Origin: Nitrospinota bacterium
GTDB lineage: Bacteria; UBA8248
Assembly: GCA_029937135.1 (NCBI GenBank)
Contig: JAPYQX010000001.1
Coordinates: forward strand, 1-64,000
Direction: 5' to 3'
Length of the DNA stretch: 64,000 nt
Below are positions 44,972 through 54,026 of the stretch, one piece after another; position 1 is the first letter of the stretch; each line of letters begins with the position of its first letter. The notes under the pieces are model-generated. The model saw only the letters and a program-made list of their open reading frames with translations, did not search any database and was not told where the DNA came from. A program made the position numbers and the translations under genes.

Positions 44972-45847
44972 GTGAGTAAAATTCGTAAAGCTGTTTTTCC
45001 GGCTGCCGGTCTGGGCACCCGTTTTCTGCCCGCCACCAAGGCGATTCCCAAGGAAATGTTGCCGATAGTGGACATACCTCAGATTCAGGTGGGTGTTCAG
45101 GAGGCGCTCGACGCCGGGTTCGAGGACATCATATTCATCACCGGCCGGGGCAAGGTCTCGGTGGTGGATCATTTCGATGTTTCCTACGAGCTTGAGGAGC
45201 ATCTCCGGAGCCGAGGGAAATCCGATCTGTATTCGCTCACACGGGAGGTCGCCGAAAAGGCGCATGTCGTATCCATCCGGCAAAAAAACCCGCTCGGCCT
45301 TGGCCATGCGGTTTTGTGCGCTAAATCCGTTATTGGCGACGAGCCTTTTGCCGTGATTTTGAGCGACGATATTATCCAAAGCCGGCAACCGGTCATCGGC
45401 CAGATGGCCGAGGCTTACGAGAAGTACGGTGGCGCTATTCTTTCGGTGATGGAGGTGGATGAGGGGGAAATATCGAAATACGGATGTGCAATCCCCGCCG
45501 ACGCCCCCTCGCCGGGCCCCCGGCTCACTCCGCTCAAGGGCATGGTCGAGAAGCCTTCGGCCAGCGACGCGCCATCGAACCTGGCGATCATCGGGCGCTA
45601 TATTCTTCCGCCCGAGATATTCGATTGTCTCGAAAAAGTATCGCCCGACGCCAACGGAGAAATTCAGCTGACCGACGGAATCCGTTTACTTCTTGAGAAA
45701 TCTCCGGTGTTCGCCTATGAGTTCGAGGGCAAGCGCTATGACGTTGGAGATAAACTTGGATTTTTACAGGCAACCGTGGAATTCGCGCTGGCCCGCGACG
45801 ATATCGGCCCCCCGTTCAGGGAATATTTGAGGAGCCTGGATCTGTAA
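44972..45847 (+). CDS. galU: UTP-glucose-1-phosphate uridylyltransferase
   Basis: The protein has 291 residues from GTG 44972 (SKIRKAVFPAAG follows); a TTG at 44957 in frame is an alternative. AVFPAAGLGTRFLPATKAIP is the nucleotide-binding motif with the catalytic Arg and Lys, PKEMLPIVD follows, and FAVILSDDIIQS near 128 and EIQLTDGIRLLL near 236 hold the metal and sugar contacts. It makes UDP-glucose, used for envelope glycans, glycogen or trehalose. Neither start has a strong ribosome site. A likely terminator follows the stop codon. Confidence 0.95.
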   Translation: MSKIRKAVFPAAGLGTRFLPATKAIPKEMLPIVDIPQIQVGVQEALDAGFEDIIFITGRGKVSVVDHFDVSYELEEHLRSRGKSDLYSLTREVAEKAHVVSIRQKNPLGLGHAVLCAKSVIGDEPFAVILSDDIIQSRQPVIGQMAEAYEKYGGAILSVMEVDEGEISKYGCAIPADAPSPGPRLTPLKGMVEKPSASDAPSNLAIIGRYILPPEIFDCLEKVSPDANGEIQLTDGIRLLLEKSPVFAYEFEGKRYDVGDKLGFLQATVEFALARDDIGPPFREYLRSLDL

Positions 45848-45863
45848 TGACTCTGTCAGAGCC

Positions 45864-45893
45864 TCCGGACGAACCCCATCCTCCGGATTTTTT
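45864..45893 (+). terminator. Probable terminator after galU
   Basis: Two copies of the self-complementary hexamer TCCGGA (45864-45869 and 45882-45887) can pair around a 12-base loop and are followed by six T. The stem is short, but position and T-run fit. Confidence 0.5.
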
Positions 45894-45966
45894 ACAAAGG
45901 GTTATTGCCTCATGTGTCCCCGGTTGGCCGGAGTCGTGTTTTCGGCCCCGGCTTGGGGTTTAAGTC

Positions 45967-47241
45967 ATGGAAGCCGATTTAATCCTCCGGCTCGCCGCCT
46001 TTGTATTGTTGATGTTTCTCTCCGCGTTTTTTTCTGCCAGCGAGACGGCTTTTTTCTCCCTCAGCCGCGTCCGGGTGCAGGTTCTCCGCAAGGAAAGCCG
46101 GTCGGGTGAAAAAATCGCTTCGCTTCTCGATCGCCCGCGCCGGCTGATCATTTCCATCCTGATGGGAAATGAAATCGTCAATATCGTCGCTTCGGTGATA
46201 TTCACGGGCGGGATTATCATTGTTCTGGGAGAAAGCCGGAGTTGGCTCGCTCCCATCCTGATGGCGCCGATCCTGATGGTGTTCGGAGAAATTTCGCCGA
46301 AATCCTTCGCGGCCCGTTTTCCTGAGTCACTGGCACGGGGCCTGGTGGTTCCGCTGACCTGGTTCACCAATATTATCCAACCGGTTCGCTGGGTATTCCT
46401 CCAAATCGCCAACGCGGTCCTTTCTCTTTTGGGCGCTTCGGTCAGGGATCAGAGCAATATTTTGATGGAAGACGAGTTCCTGACATTGGTCGATGCGGGT
46501 TTGGAGGAGGGCGAGCTGGACGCTACCGAGCAGGCCTATATCCGGAACATATTCGAGTTTTACGACAGGACCGTTGGCGAAATAACAATTCCCCGCACGG
46601 ACATGGAGTGCTGGGAAGCTGGTCTACCCCTTTCCGAGATATCAAGGCTGGTGCGGGAGTCGGCCCACTCGCGCGTCCCCATATACGAGAGCGACCGCGA
46701 CCATATCGCCGGAATACTTTATCTGAGGGATTTTCTGGGTGTCTCCGGGCAAACGCAATTCGACCCCAAACTTCCACTGCCGCGCAAGTTGCTGCGCGAG
46801 CCGTTGATCGTTCCCGAAGGCATGAAACTCGATGCGCTCTTCCGCATCTTTCGGCAAGAGAGAACCCATCTGGCGATTGTGGCCGATGAGTTCGGCGGGG
46901 TCGCCGGATTAGTGACGATGAACGATTTGCTGGATGAAATATTCGGTGAAATCCGGGACGAATTCGACGAGCCGGAAAAGGCGGATATCGAGGGACAGCC
47001 GGACGGCGCTTTCATATGCCAGGCGCGGGTTCCTTTGTGGGATTTCTCGGAGGAAACCGGCTGGCTTCTTCCCGACTACGCCGAGGCCCATTCCGTGGGC
47101 GGCCTGGTGTTCACCTTGATGGGTCATGTGCCCGAACCGGGCGAGAGCGTCCGCTACGGGGGAGTCGAGTTCACGGTCCTTGAGGTGGAGAATACCCGCG
47201 TGGTCCGGTTGCGGGCCGTGCGCATCGAGGAGAAAGGGTAA
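45967..47241 (+). CDS. CNNM/CBS-domain membrane protein (CorB/CorC type), paralogue 1
   Basis: A 424-residue protein. Residues 1-190 form the CNNM (DUF21) membrane domain with the signature AFFSASETAFFSLSRVRV near 18-35 and ILMVFGEISPKSFAARF near 100. Two CBS motifs follow (about 205-330: RESAHSRVPIYESDRDHIAG, AIVADEFGGVAGLVTMNDLL), and a CorC_HlyC domain ends the protein (VGGLVFTLMGHVPEPGESVR). Such proteins are linked to Mg2+/Co2+ efflux regulation, with ATP-Mg sensed by the CBS pair; the old name hemolysin is misleading. Its TAA overlaps the ATG of the second paralogue. Confidence 0.9.
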   Translation: MEADLILRLAAFVLLMFLSAFFSASETAFFSLSRVRVQVLRKESRSGEKIASLLDRPRRLIISILMGNEIVNIVASVIFTGGIIIVLGESRSWLAPILMAPILMVFGEISPKSFAARFPESLARGLVVPLTWFTNIIQPVRWVFLQIANAVLSLLGASVRDQSNILMEDEFLTLVDAGLEEGELDATEQAYIRNIFEFYDRTVGEITIPRTDMECWEAGLPLSEISRLVRESAHSRVPIYESDRDHIAGILYLRDFLGVSGQTQFDPKLPLPRKLLREPLIVPEGMKLDALFRIFRQERTHLAIVADEFGGVAGLVTMNDLLDEIFGEIRDEFDEPEKADIEGQPDGAFICQARVPLWDFSEETGWLLPDYAEAHSVGGLVFTLMGHVPEPGESVRYGGVEFTVLEVENTRVVRLRAVRIEEKG

Positions 47242-48524
47242 TGTCTCTGTGGGTATTCATCCCCGTCGGTATATTACTCCTCATCGGCGAGGCCCTCTTT
47301 TCGGGCTCCGAGATAGCCATTATCTCCGCGAACCGCGCCCGCCTTCGCACCCTGGCGAGGGAGGGTGACCGCGGGGCCGAAACGGCGCTACGCCTCATCG
47401 ATGCGCCCGAGTGGCTGATGGGAACGATTCTGACCTGCCACAATGTGTGTTTCGTGACCAATGTGACGCTGGCGACGCTGGCGGCGATAGAGCTTGTCGG
47501 CCCCGGATACGGGGAGCTTCTTTCAATCGTGTTGATCATCCCGTTCCTCGTGATTTTCGGCGAGGTGGTCCCGAAGAGCTATTGTCAGGAGCGCGCCGAC
47601 GCACTCGCGCCCCGGCTGGCCCGGATAGTATGGGCCGCCCGGGGGGTGGTCTATCCAGCCGTGTGGCTCCTCAACCGTCTGATCCAATCGGTCCTGAACC
47701 GGGGAAGCGAGACAAACCACAGCAGCCCCTTCGTTACCCGCCAGGAACTCGAGCTCCTCGTCGAGGAGCCCAGAGAGGGCGACCTGCAGGCGGGCGAGCG
47801 AAAGATGATCGGCCGCATTTTGTCTTTTGGCGATCTGGATGTCGCCAATGTGATGGTGCCCCAGGTCGAGGTCTCGGCCGTGGACGAGGAGGCCACAATC
47901 GAAGAAGTGATTGAGCGAATCAAGACGGACGGGCACTCCAGCATCCTGGTCTACAAAGAGGAGATTCATCATATCGTCGGGGCCGTTGACGCGAGGGATA
48001 TCATCGCGATTGGAGAGGAAGCGCATGGCCCGCTCAAGGGAAAACCGGGTTTGATACGCGCCCCCTATTTTGTCCCCGAATCCCAACCGGCGGATGTCCT
48101 TCTTGAAGAGATGCAGCGCGAAAAGGTAAAACTCGCGGTGGTAGTGGACGAGTACGGCGGATGCGTGGGCGTCGTCACGATGGAAGATTTAATCGAGGAG
48201 ATTGTCGGGGAGATCAGCGACGAATTCGACGTGGACGAAGGCGGGTTTTTCCAGCGATTTTCGGACGGAAAAATCATGGTGGATGCCCGGATGGAGGTCG
48301 AAGCGGTGCGGGAGGAGCTTTCGATTCCCGTTCCCGAGGGCGACTACGAGACCCTGGGCGGCTACCTCCTTGAAGTGTTTGAGCACATCCCGAAGAAGGG
48401 CGAGCGGGTAACGATCGATGGATGGAAATTCATCGTGGAAGAAGCCACTGCGAGGCAAATCGAGAAAATTAGCTGCGAGCCGGTTTCCGGGGAGCAGGTT
48501 TCAAAAAACAATCCCTCCGGCTAA
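47241..48524 (+). CDS. CNNM/CBS-domain membrane protein (CorB/CorC type), paralogue 2
   Basis: A 427-residue protein with the same layout as its neighbour: CNNM domain with EALFSGSEIAIISANRARLR near 13-32 and FGEVVPKSYCQERADALAPR near 108, a CBS pair around 205-330 (KTDGHSSILVYKEEIHHIVG, AVVVDEYGGCVGVVTMEDLI) and a CorC_HlyC domain (ETLGGYLLEVFEHIPKKGER). The start overlaps the previous stop as TAATG, so both are made together and may form a heterodimer, since CNNM proteins are dimeric. The two are only moderately alike, so the duplication is old. Confidence 0.9.
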   Translation: MSLWVFIPVGILLLIGEALFSGSEIAIISANRARLRTLAREGDRGAETALRLIDAPEWLMGTILTCHNVCFVTNVTLATLAAIELVGPGYGELLSIVLIIPFLVIFGEVVPKSYCQERADALAPRLARIVWAARGVVYPAVWLLNRLIQSVLNRGSETNHSSPFVTRQELELLVEEPREGDLQAGERKMIGRILSFGDLDVANVMVPQVEVSAVDEEATIEEVIERIKTDGHSSILVYKEEIHHIVGAVDARDIIAIGEEAHGPLKGKPGLIRAPYFVPESQPADVLLEEMQREKVKLAVVVDEYGGCVGVVTMEDLIEEIVGEISDEFDVDEGGFFQRFSDGKIMVDARMEVEAVREELSIPVPEGDYETLGGYLLEVFEHIPKKGERVTIDGWKFIVEEATARQIEKISCEPVSGEQVSKNNPSG

Positions 48525-48547
48525 ATTGATGATGTGAATAATTTATT

Positions 48548-48574
48548 AAAAAAACCTCATGCGGAAAGTGAGGT
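48548..48574 (-). terminator. Possible terminator over the stop of the Ldh_2 gene
   Basis: On the minus strand ACCTCA pairs with TGAGGT around nine bases and is followed by seven T. The TGA stop codon of the dehydrogenase is part of the 3' arm. The stem has six pairs only. Confidence 0.45.
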
Positions 48575-49627
48575 GGGAACCTCGATACCCGTATCTTTCG
48601 ATATCCCTCGGAGCATTTCCCACTGGGTCTCTTCGTAGGGGATGCCGTTTGCCTTGGCGTCGGCCATGTTGCGCGCCTCGCGCTCACCCGGAAGGAGCAT
48701 CTCGGGCCCTCCGTATTTCCTGAAGTCGTTGACGGTCTCCTCCAGGCGGCGGCGGACTTCCTCCTCGGGAAATAAAAAGTCGATCCGCCAGGCTTCAAAG
48801 GTCTGGGACACCCGGCTTTTAGGCGTCTCCCGCATGTTTTTGATTCGCTTGGTCGAGCCGCCGCCGATGACGTTGTCCAGCTCGACGAGAATATTCAACC
48901 CCGATCCCTTGTAGCCGAAAGCCTCCCCGCCCAGGGGAAGAACCGATCCCCCCAACAAACTTTCGTAGGGAACCACTCCTTCGAGCATGTTGCCGTCCTT
49001 GTCCTTGAAATAATCGGGAGGAATGGGCGTGCCCGCTCTCGTGGCGCGGATAGCCGGGCTCACCGCGCGCTGGGTCGTGGCGATATCGATGACGATGGCC
49101 TCATCTCCGCAGGGGAGCCCCCAGGCGATGGGGTTTGTTCCCAGCCGGACGCGGTTGCCGCCGTAGGGCATCATCCAGGAGCCCGAGGTGCAGGTGGCCC
49201 GGGCGGCGAACCCCCGCGCGATCAGCGCCTCGACATATACACAGGCCGCCCCGAAATGATTCCCGTCGTGGACATGGACCCGGCCACAGCCGTATTCTCC
49301 GGCCAGATCGCCCGCGAGCTGGGCGGCTTCCATCGCCGCCGTGGCTCCGAGGCCGCCGTTGGCGTTTATGGAGGCGACAGCCCAGCCGCTCTTGTGTTTC
49401 ACCTCGGGAAGCGCCGTGACATCGATGGCGTCCAGCCGTGATCGATCGACAAGTTCCCTCAACCCGGTGCCCCCGGCGACGCCGTGGCTGGATATTCCCC
49501 TCAAATCGGCGGCGGTGAGAACTTCCGCCGTTACTCTCGCCCGATCCGCCGCCGCCCCGAGGGATTTGGTCACATCCGTGGCGAAATCGGTCAGCGCTTC
49601 CGGCGAGATGCGTTTGGTATTCACCAT
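48557..49627 (-). CDS. Malate/L-lactate (Ldh_2) family dehydrogenase
   Basis: A 356-residue protein of the Ldh_2 family, unrelated to classical lactate dehydrogenase. AADLRGISSHGVAGG near residue 40 holds the conserved Arg and the catalytic His, VHVHDGNHFGAACVYVEAL near 116 and RLGTNPIAWGLPCG near 161 form the NAD(P) and substrate site, and LGGEAFGYKGSGLNILVELD near 235 is the C-terminal motif. Members reduce or oxidise 2-oxo/2-hydroxy acids such as malate, 2,3-diketogulonate, sulfolactate, ureidoglycolate or delta-1-piperideine-2-carboxylate. The window offers no pathway context, so the substrate is open. It is cytosolic. Confidence 0.88.
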   Translation of the reverse strand: MVNTKRISPEALTDFATDVTKSLGAAADRARVTAEVLTAADLRGISSHGVAGGTGLRELVDRSRLDAIDVTALPEVKHKSGWAVASINANGGLGATAAMEAAQLAGDLAGEYGCGRVHVHDGNHFGAACVYVEALIARGFAARATCTSGSWMMPYGGNRVRLGTNPIAWGLPCGDEAIVIDIATTQRAVSPAIRATRAGTPIPPDYFKDKDGNMLEGVVPYESLLGGSVLPLGGEAFGYKGSGLNILVELDNVIGGGSTKRIKNMRETPKSRVSQTFEAWRIDFLFPEEEVRRRLEETVNDFRKYGGPEMLLPGEREARNMADAKANGIPYEETQWEMLRGISKDTGIEVPTSLSA

Positions 49628-49641
49628 GAATAAATTTTTTC

Positions 49642-50352
49642 CTATGATTTATAGGGAATGCATAAGGTGAACGATATGCCTCCGCCTGAAGGTGTTTTTA
49701 CGGTTAGCTCCCCGCTCCAAAACCGGGCGGTGAGGTATGAGCGGTAAAGACCGATTCCCACGCCTTCAAACCCTTTGGTTTCCTGGAGACAGGTATCAAG
49801 CCATTCGAGAATCGTGCCGGTCCCGGCCGGCGGAAAGTTCGTCGCACGATTTTCGGTGGAAAGATAAATATTATCTTCATCGCGGAACAGACGGACAAGA
49901 ATGGTCCCCCCCTCGGGGGAGAGAAGTATCGCCGCGTCCAGAAGGTCGTTGAACAGGGTGGCGAGCCGGGCCTTGTCGCCCGTGACAAGGAAGGCCGAGG
50001 ATGGCAATTCCGGCTGGAATCGATATCCGCGAAGGCGCCGGAGCCGCTTGCTGATCTGCTCGCTGAGAAGGGCGGCCAAATCGACAGCCTCCTCTTTTTC
50101 AGTCAATTCCCCCGATTCAATCGCAGCGGTATCGACAAGATCGCGGACGAGGCGGTCCAGCCTGTAAACGGTTTCCGAGAGTTCGGACAAACTCTCGCGA
50201 AGCGCTAAAAGATTTGTTTCGTTGGTCAATTCCTGGAAACGATTTCGGAATTCGGCGAATGGTTCGCCGAGGTCGCGGCTCACGAGCCGAAGGAAGAGTG
50301 AGTCCTTCCGGGCGTTTGCTTCGGCGGGATGATCCCTGGACCCATCGTTCAC
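49642..50352 (-). CDS. Degenerate histidine-kinase-like protein
   Basis: The protein has 236 residues from GTG 50352, chosen for CGGGAGATCAAA in front; a TTG at 50442 is also possible. Residues about 15-90 are a helical hairpin like a DHp domain, but where kinases have S-H-E-x-R-x-P-L it reads VSRDLGEPFAEF, so the phospho-acceptor His is Arg. The ATPase part shows an altered N box (LFNDLLDAAIL) and a fair G2 box (GVGIGLYRSYLTARF) ending GGGISFTLCIPY. Autophosphorylation is therefore unlikely; ATP may still bind. No response regulator or membrane helix is present. It may be a pseudokinase regulating another sensor. Confidence 0.65.
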   Translation of the reverse strand: MNDGSRDHPAEANARKDSLFLRLVSRDLGEPFAEFRNRFQELTNETNLLALRESLSELSETVYRLDRLVRDLVDTAAIESGELTEKEEAVDLAALLSEQISKRLRRLRGYRFQPELPSSAFLVTGDKARLATLFNDLLDAAILLSPEGGTILVRLFRDEDNIYLSTENRATNFPPAGTGTILEWLDTCLQETKGFEGVGIGLYRSYLTARFWSGELTVKTPSGGGISFTLCIPYKS

Positions 50353-50498
50353 TTTGATCTCCCGCAGTATGAGAGCGCGCTTCACGGCCTGAATCTGGTG
50401 TGAATTTGGCGTGATTCTCCGCGATCCCCGAATATCTGTCAAAAAGAGTGCAAATAGCTGCCCAAACCGGAGGGCGCGTGTCTGGCTTGGCGCCCCGC

Positions 50499-50948
50499 TT
50501 AAATGGAAATGTTTTGCGCCTGCATATCCCCGGCGGCGTCGAGAATGACCCTGGCCGTTCCCCGCGTCATGGGCTCGATGTTTTCCAGTTCCTCAAGCGC
50601 GACCCATTTAGCCTCGGTGATGTCGCTTCGGGGTTGAAGCGAGCCATCCACAGGGCGGCATATAAAATCGACGAGGACGTAGTGATACTGCACCCGGTCC
50701 CAGTTGTCCCGCGTGATGCGATCAAGAACCGCGCAACGCGAGACGATCTCGACGGTGAGGCCCGTTTCCTCAAGCACCTCCCGCTTGCATCCCTCCTCGA
50801 GCGTCTCACCCAGCTTGAGCGCCCCTCCGGGAACACTCCAGTTTTTCGCTCCTGGGGCCTTGCCCCTTCGCGCCACCAGGACTTTTCCTTCGCTGAAGAT
50901 GATGGCCCCGACCCCGACAATGGGCCGAAGGGGATATTCGCGGCTCAT
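50499..50948 (-). CDS. Nudix hydrolase
   Basis: The protein has 149 residues from ATG 50948, preceded by GGGAGGCTAT; a much longer open frame to 51191 has no support. The Nudix box GGALKLGETLEEGCKREVLE continues ETGL, giving the full G-x5-E-x7-R-E-x-x-E-E-x-G-U pattern near residues 40-62. VGAIIFSEGKVLVARRGKAP and NWSVPGG resemble the ADP-ribose pyrophosphatase/MutT-like branch. It probably clears a nucleoside diphosphate derivative. The DMT transporter gene is divergent. Confidence 0.88.
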   Translation of the reverse strand: MSREYPLRPIVGVGAIIFSEGKVLVARRGKAPGAKNWSVPGGALKLGETLEEGCKREVLEETGLTVEIVSRCAVLDRITRDNWDRVQYHYVLVDFICRPVDGSLQPRSDITEAKWVALEELENIEPMTRGTARVILDAAGDMQAQNISI

Positions 50949-51074
50949 ATAGCCTCCCGTATTTGTTTGTGCTAACACCACTATTTGTGTTGACGACATT
51001 GATAAGCTCGACCGTAGCACTCCATCCGCCGCCGGAAAAGTATAACGCCCGGTGAAATCCTGACGGAGGTCAAA

Positions 51075-51917
51075 TTGCCGCCGGAAATTGTTTTTGCTCT
51101 TCTTTCCTTGTGTTTTCTCGGCACGAGCGATTTTCTCTATAAATGGGGCCAAAAGTGGGATCTGCGGGGCGGCCCGTTCATGCTGGTGCAAAATTTCGCC
51201 TATATGCCCACCGCCTTCAGTCTTGCCTTCCTTCGCTCGGAGCTGGTCTGGAGCCCTGGCCTCTGGTTCGGTTTATTGAACGGCGTCCTCGCTTTCACGG
51301 CTTTTCTTTTTATCCTTCTGGCGATGCGGCGGGGGGAGGCCGTCACGCTCATTCCCATCGTTCGGCTCAATTTCGCGGTGACCGCTCTACTGACGATAAC
51401 CTTCATCGGGGAGGAAGTGACCCTGATCAAGGGCGCGGCTCTCCTCCTGGCTGGTTCGGCGGTTTTGGCCGGGGGGACGGGCGTTTTCTCCGGCAAGGGA
51501 GACCGGCGCGCCCTCGTTATGGCGTTGGGCGCCATGATCTTGTTCGGATTTATCGGCCTATTCATCAAACTTGGGCTCGGCATGGGGGCGACCCCGGCGG
51601 GCATGACCTTCGCGCAGAGCCTGGGCGTTTTTTGCATGGCGCTTCCGTTCGCGATCCGCTCGGGAGACCCGATGCCCCGGCGCGGCGGCGCTCTGTGGGT
51701 CCCCCTTGCATGCGGCGTGCTCACTTCGTCGAGCTATGTTTCGCTTTCGGTTGGTTTTACCTATGGGGATGCCGTGGTGATAGCGCCCATCGCTCAGTTG
51801 AGTTTTGTTCTCACGGGATTGCTGGCGATTGTTTTTCTCGGGGAAAGACTTTCCCCGAGAAAAGGGATTGGCGTGGCCTGCGCGGTCCTGTCAATCCTGA
51901 TCTTCACGGCGGTCTGA
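51075..51917 (+). CDS. EamA/DMT-family transporter
   Basis: The protein has 280 residues from TTG 51075, with GGAGGT five bases upstream. Ten hydrophobic segments fall into two EamA halves; each ends with the family phrase: LTITFIGEEVTLIKGAALLL in the first and LLAIVFLGERLSPRKGIGVA in the second. It lies in the inner membrane and probably exports or imports a small metabolite by exchange or proton coupling. It ends six bases before the convergent CoA-transferase gene. Substrate unknown. Confidence 0.87.
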   Translation: MPPEIVFALLSLCFLGTSDFLYKWGQKWDLRGGPFMLVQNFAYMPTAFSLAFLRSELVWSPGLWFGLLNGVLAFTAFLFILLAMRRGEAVTLIPIVRLNFAVTALLTITFIGEEVTLIKGAALLLAGSAVLAGGTGVFSGKGDRRALVMALGAMILFGFIGLFIKLGLGMGATPAGMTFAQSLGVFCMALPFAIRSGDPMPRRGGALWVPLACGVLTSSSYVSLSVGFTYGDAVVIAPIAQLSFVLTGLLAIVFLGERLSPRKGIGVACAVLSILIFTAV

Positions 51918-51923
51918 ATCGGG

Positions 51924-53102
51924 TCAGACCACCTCGTCCCGGCGGAGCGCGTCCACATCATCGGCCCCCATTCCCAGCCATTCGCCTAATATTTCACTGG
52001 TGTGGGCTCCGAGGGCGGGGCCTGTCCAGCGGATTTCCAGCGGCGTTTCGGACATGCGCGGCGTGGCGTTTTGCATGGGCACCTCCCCGAAATCGGGGTC
52101 GGGTATATATTTAATAAGCTCCCTTTCGCGAAAATGAGGGTCGGCGAAAATATCCTCGATATCGTAGATGGGCATCGCGGTGACGCCCCCCTCCACGAAT
52201 CGGCGCATGTTCTCCTCGCAGGTTCGCTGGCTGATCTCGGCGCCGATGAGCGCGTCGAGAGCAGGGTTATTGGCGACCCGCGCGGTGTTGTCCTTGAACC
52301 GCGCATCGGAAATAAGGCCGGCCCGGTCAATGCCCCTGGCCAGGCGCTCGAACATGGGCTGGGTCGAGGCCGATATGGCGATCCATCTATTGTCGCTTGT
52401 CGGATAACAGTTCCGGGGGGAGGAGTTTTCGGAAAGATTCCCCGTGCGCTTGTATTTTTTGCCGTTCAGCACGAACTCGGCGGCGTAGGGGCCGATGATG
52501 GTGAACAAAGGTTCGTAGAGCGCCAGGTCGATGACCTGGCCTTTTCCGCCGCCGAGGGCGTCCCGCCGGTAGAGAGCGAACATGGTGGATGAGACCCCGT
52601 AGAGGCCCGCCGTCATGTCCGCGATGGGGACCGGCGGCAGCAGCGGCGGCGAGTCGGGAAATCCGTTTATCGCGCCGAACCCGGAGGCCGCCTCGACCAG
52701 CGTGCCAAAGCCGGGGCGATCCCGGTAGGGGCCGTCCTGTCCCCAGCCGGAAATTCTCACGATGACGAGGCGGGGGTTCACTTTGTGTAGCTCATCGGGA
52801 GACAGGCCCCACGATTCGAGTTTGCCCGGAAAAAAATTCTCGGCGAGTACGTCCGCTTCCGCCGCCAGTTTTTTTAAAAGTGTCTGGCCTTCAACCTTCG
52901 TCAGGTCGAGGGTGATGGATTTTTTCCCGCGCCCGTACACCTTCCACCACGAAGGACTCCAGGCCCGGAGGGTATCCCCCCTGTGAGGTATCTCGACCTT
53001 CACCACTTCGGCGCCCGCGTCGGCGAGAAGCATTCCGTAAAAGCCGCCGACGATGAGGCGGGTCAGATCGAGGACTTTCATCCCTTCGAGAGGAGCTGTC
53101 AT
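51924..53102 (-). CDS. CaiB/BaiF family (class III) CoA-transferase
   Basis: A 392-residue protein of the formyl-CoA-transferase family. The start MKVLDLTRLIVGGFYGMLLA is the usual first strand, DAGAEVVKVEIPHRGD binds CoA, KKSITLDL follows and the catalytic Asp is in PVPIADMTAGLYG near residue 170. LAENFFPGKLESWGLSPDEL is also diagnostic. It moves CoA between carboxylic acids in the cytosol by an aspartyl anhydride route. The acid pair is unknown; these enzymes act on oxalate, carnitine, succinyl-benzylsuccinate and many others. Upstream is a 330-base gap. Confidence 0.9.
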   Translation of the reverse strand: MTAPLEGMKVLDLTRLIVGGFYGMLLADAGAEVVKVEIPHRGDTLRAWSPSWWKVYGRGKKSITLDLTKVEGQTLLKKLAAEADVLAENFFPGKLESWGLSPDELHKVNPRLVIVRISGWGQDGPYRDRPGFGTLVEAASGFGAINGFPDSPPLLPPVPIADMTAGLYGVSSTMFALYRRDALGGGKGQVIDLALYEPLFTIIGPYAAEFVLNGKKYKRTGNLSENSSPRNCYPTSDNRWIAISASTQPMFERLARGIDRAGLISDARFKDNTARVANNPALDALIGAEISQRTCEENMRRFVEGGVTAMPIYDIEDIFADPHFRERELIKYIPDPDFGEVPMQNATPRMSETPLEIRWTGPALGAHTSEILGEWLGMGADDVDALRRDEVV

Positions 53103-53432
53103 CCGGATCGCCTCGCGCCGCGTTTTGAGATGGGTCTACGCATGGTTTCCGACATCCGCATGAACCCTGCCTCCGCCGCCCGGGGCGGAGACGGGGGCTC
53201 CGCGCCGGGAAAAAAGAATTTCGAGAAGAGCCGAGCATATCATGCCCCCCGCCCCGGTTGATGCTTTGAGAAGACATTTTGTTTCAATGGTTTACGATGA
53301 AGGGAATGCTGTATATATATTCGGGTCCGCCGGAGGTTCGATTCGGACCTGCCGGAAGGCCGGGCCGGGCCCGGAGCGAGATCGAATTTTTCGGCCTCCC
53401 TGTGGCTTTCTTCATGCCGGGATGATTTACAT
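53103..53432. other. Intergenic region between divergent genes
   Basis: These 330 bases separate the CaiB-like gene (minus) and the LOG gene (plus). No gene is supported. They contain a TATATATAT stretch at 53312-53320, which could be part of a promoter for the LOG gene, followed by a 22-bp tandem repeat. Confidence 0.5.
53319..53362. repeat. 22-bp tandem duplication
   Basis: Two adjacent 22-bp units start ATTCGGGTCCGCCGG and ATTCGGACCTGCCGG. They differ at six positions, all of them transitions. The pair lies between the CaiB-like and LOG genes. Confidence 0.6.
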
Positions 53433-54026
53433 ATGACGGTGAAATTAAAAAGGCTTTGCGTGTTTACCGGCTCCCGCGAGGGAAATCGCGCCGTCTACCG
53501 GGAGGCGGCCAGGAATCTGGGCGAGACGCTTTCGGCGAGGGGCATTGGCCTTGTCTACGGCGGCGGGCATATCGGGTTGATGGGAATCCTCGCCGACGCG
53601 GCCCTTGAGGGCGGGGGCGAGGTGATCGGTGTGATTCCGCAGGGTATCGTCGATCTCGAAGTTGCCCACAAGGGCGTGACCGAGCTTTGCATCGTCGAGA
53701 CGATGCACGAGCGCAAGGCCCGGATGGCCGACCTCTCGGATGGATTCATCGTCCTTCCGGGTGGCCTCGGAACGCTCGAGGAGATGACGGAAATAATCTC
53801 CTGGGTCTATCTCCGGTTCATCAGCAAACCAATCGGGCTGTTGAATGTGGAGGGCTACTTCGATCCCCTTTTGTCGTTTTTCAGCCACGCGGCCGGGGAG
53901 GGGTTCATGCCGGAGAGCTACGAGAAATTATTCACGGTAGGCGAAAATTCCGATCATCTGATTTCCGGGATGGAGGGCTACTCCCCGCCGGACGAGGTCC
54001 TCGTGCGCGGTATTGCGCCCAATTAG
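53433..54026 (+). CDS. LOG-family nucleotide phosphoribohydrolase
   Basis: A 197-residue protein of the LONELY GUY/TIGR00730 family. CVFTGSREGNRAVYREAARN opens the Rossmann-like fold, YGGGHIGLMGILADAALEGG near 42 binds phosphate, and the active-site motif is VLPGGLGTLEEMTEIISW near 108 (PGGxGTxxE) with HERKARMADLSDGF before it. Members cleave cytokinin riboside 5'-monophosphate or other nucleoside monophosphates to base and ribose 5-phosphate; in bacteria the role is often general nucleotide salvage. The gene's last 9 codons form the first unit of a 31-bp tandem array. Confidence 0.88.
   Translation: MTVKLKRLCVFTGSREGNRAVYREAARNLGETLSARGIGLVYGGGHIGLMGILADAALEGGGEVIGVIPQGIVDLEVAHKGVTELCIVETMHERKARMADLSDGFIVLPGGLGTLEEMTEIISWVYLRFISKPIGLLNVEGYFDPLLSFFSHAAGEGFMPESYEKLFTVGENSDHLISGMEGYSPPDEVLVRGIAPN

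Noticed and set aside
53330..53365. GGTTCGATTC resembling a tRNA T-loop
   Set aside because: The flanking five bases do not pair and no acceptor or anticodon stem can be drawn; it belongs to the 22-bp tandem repeat.
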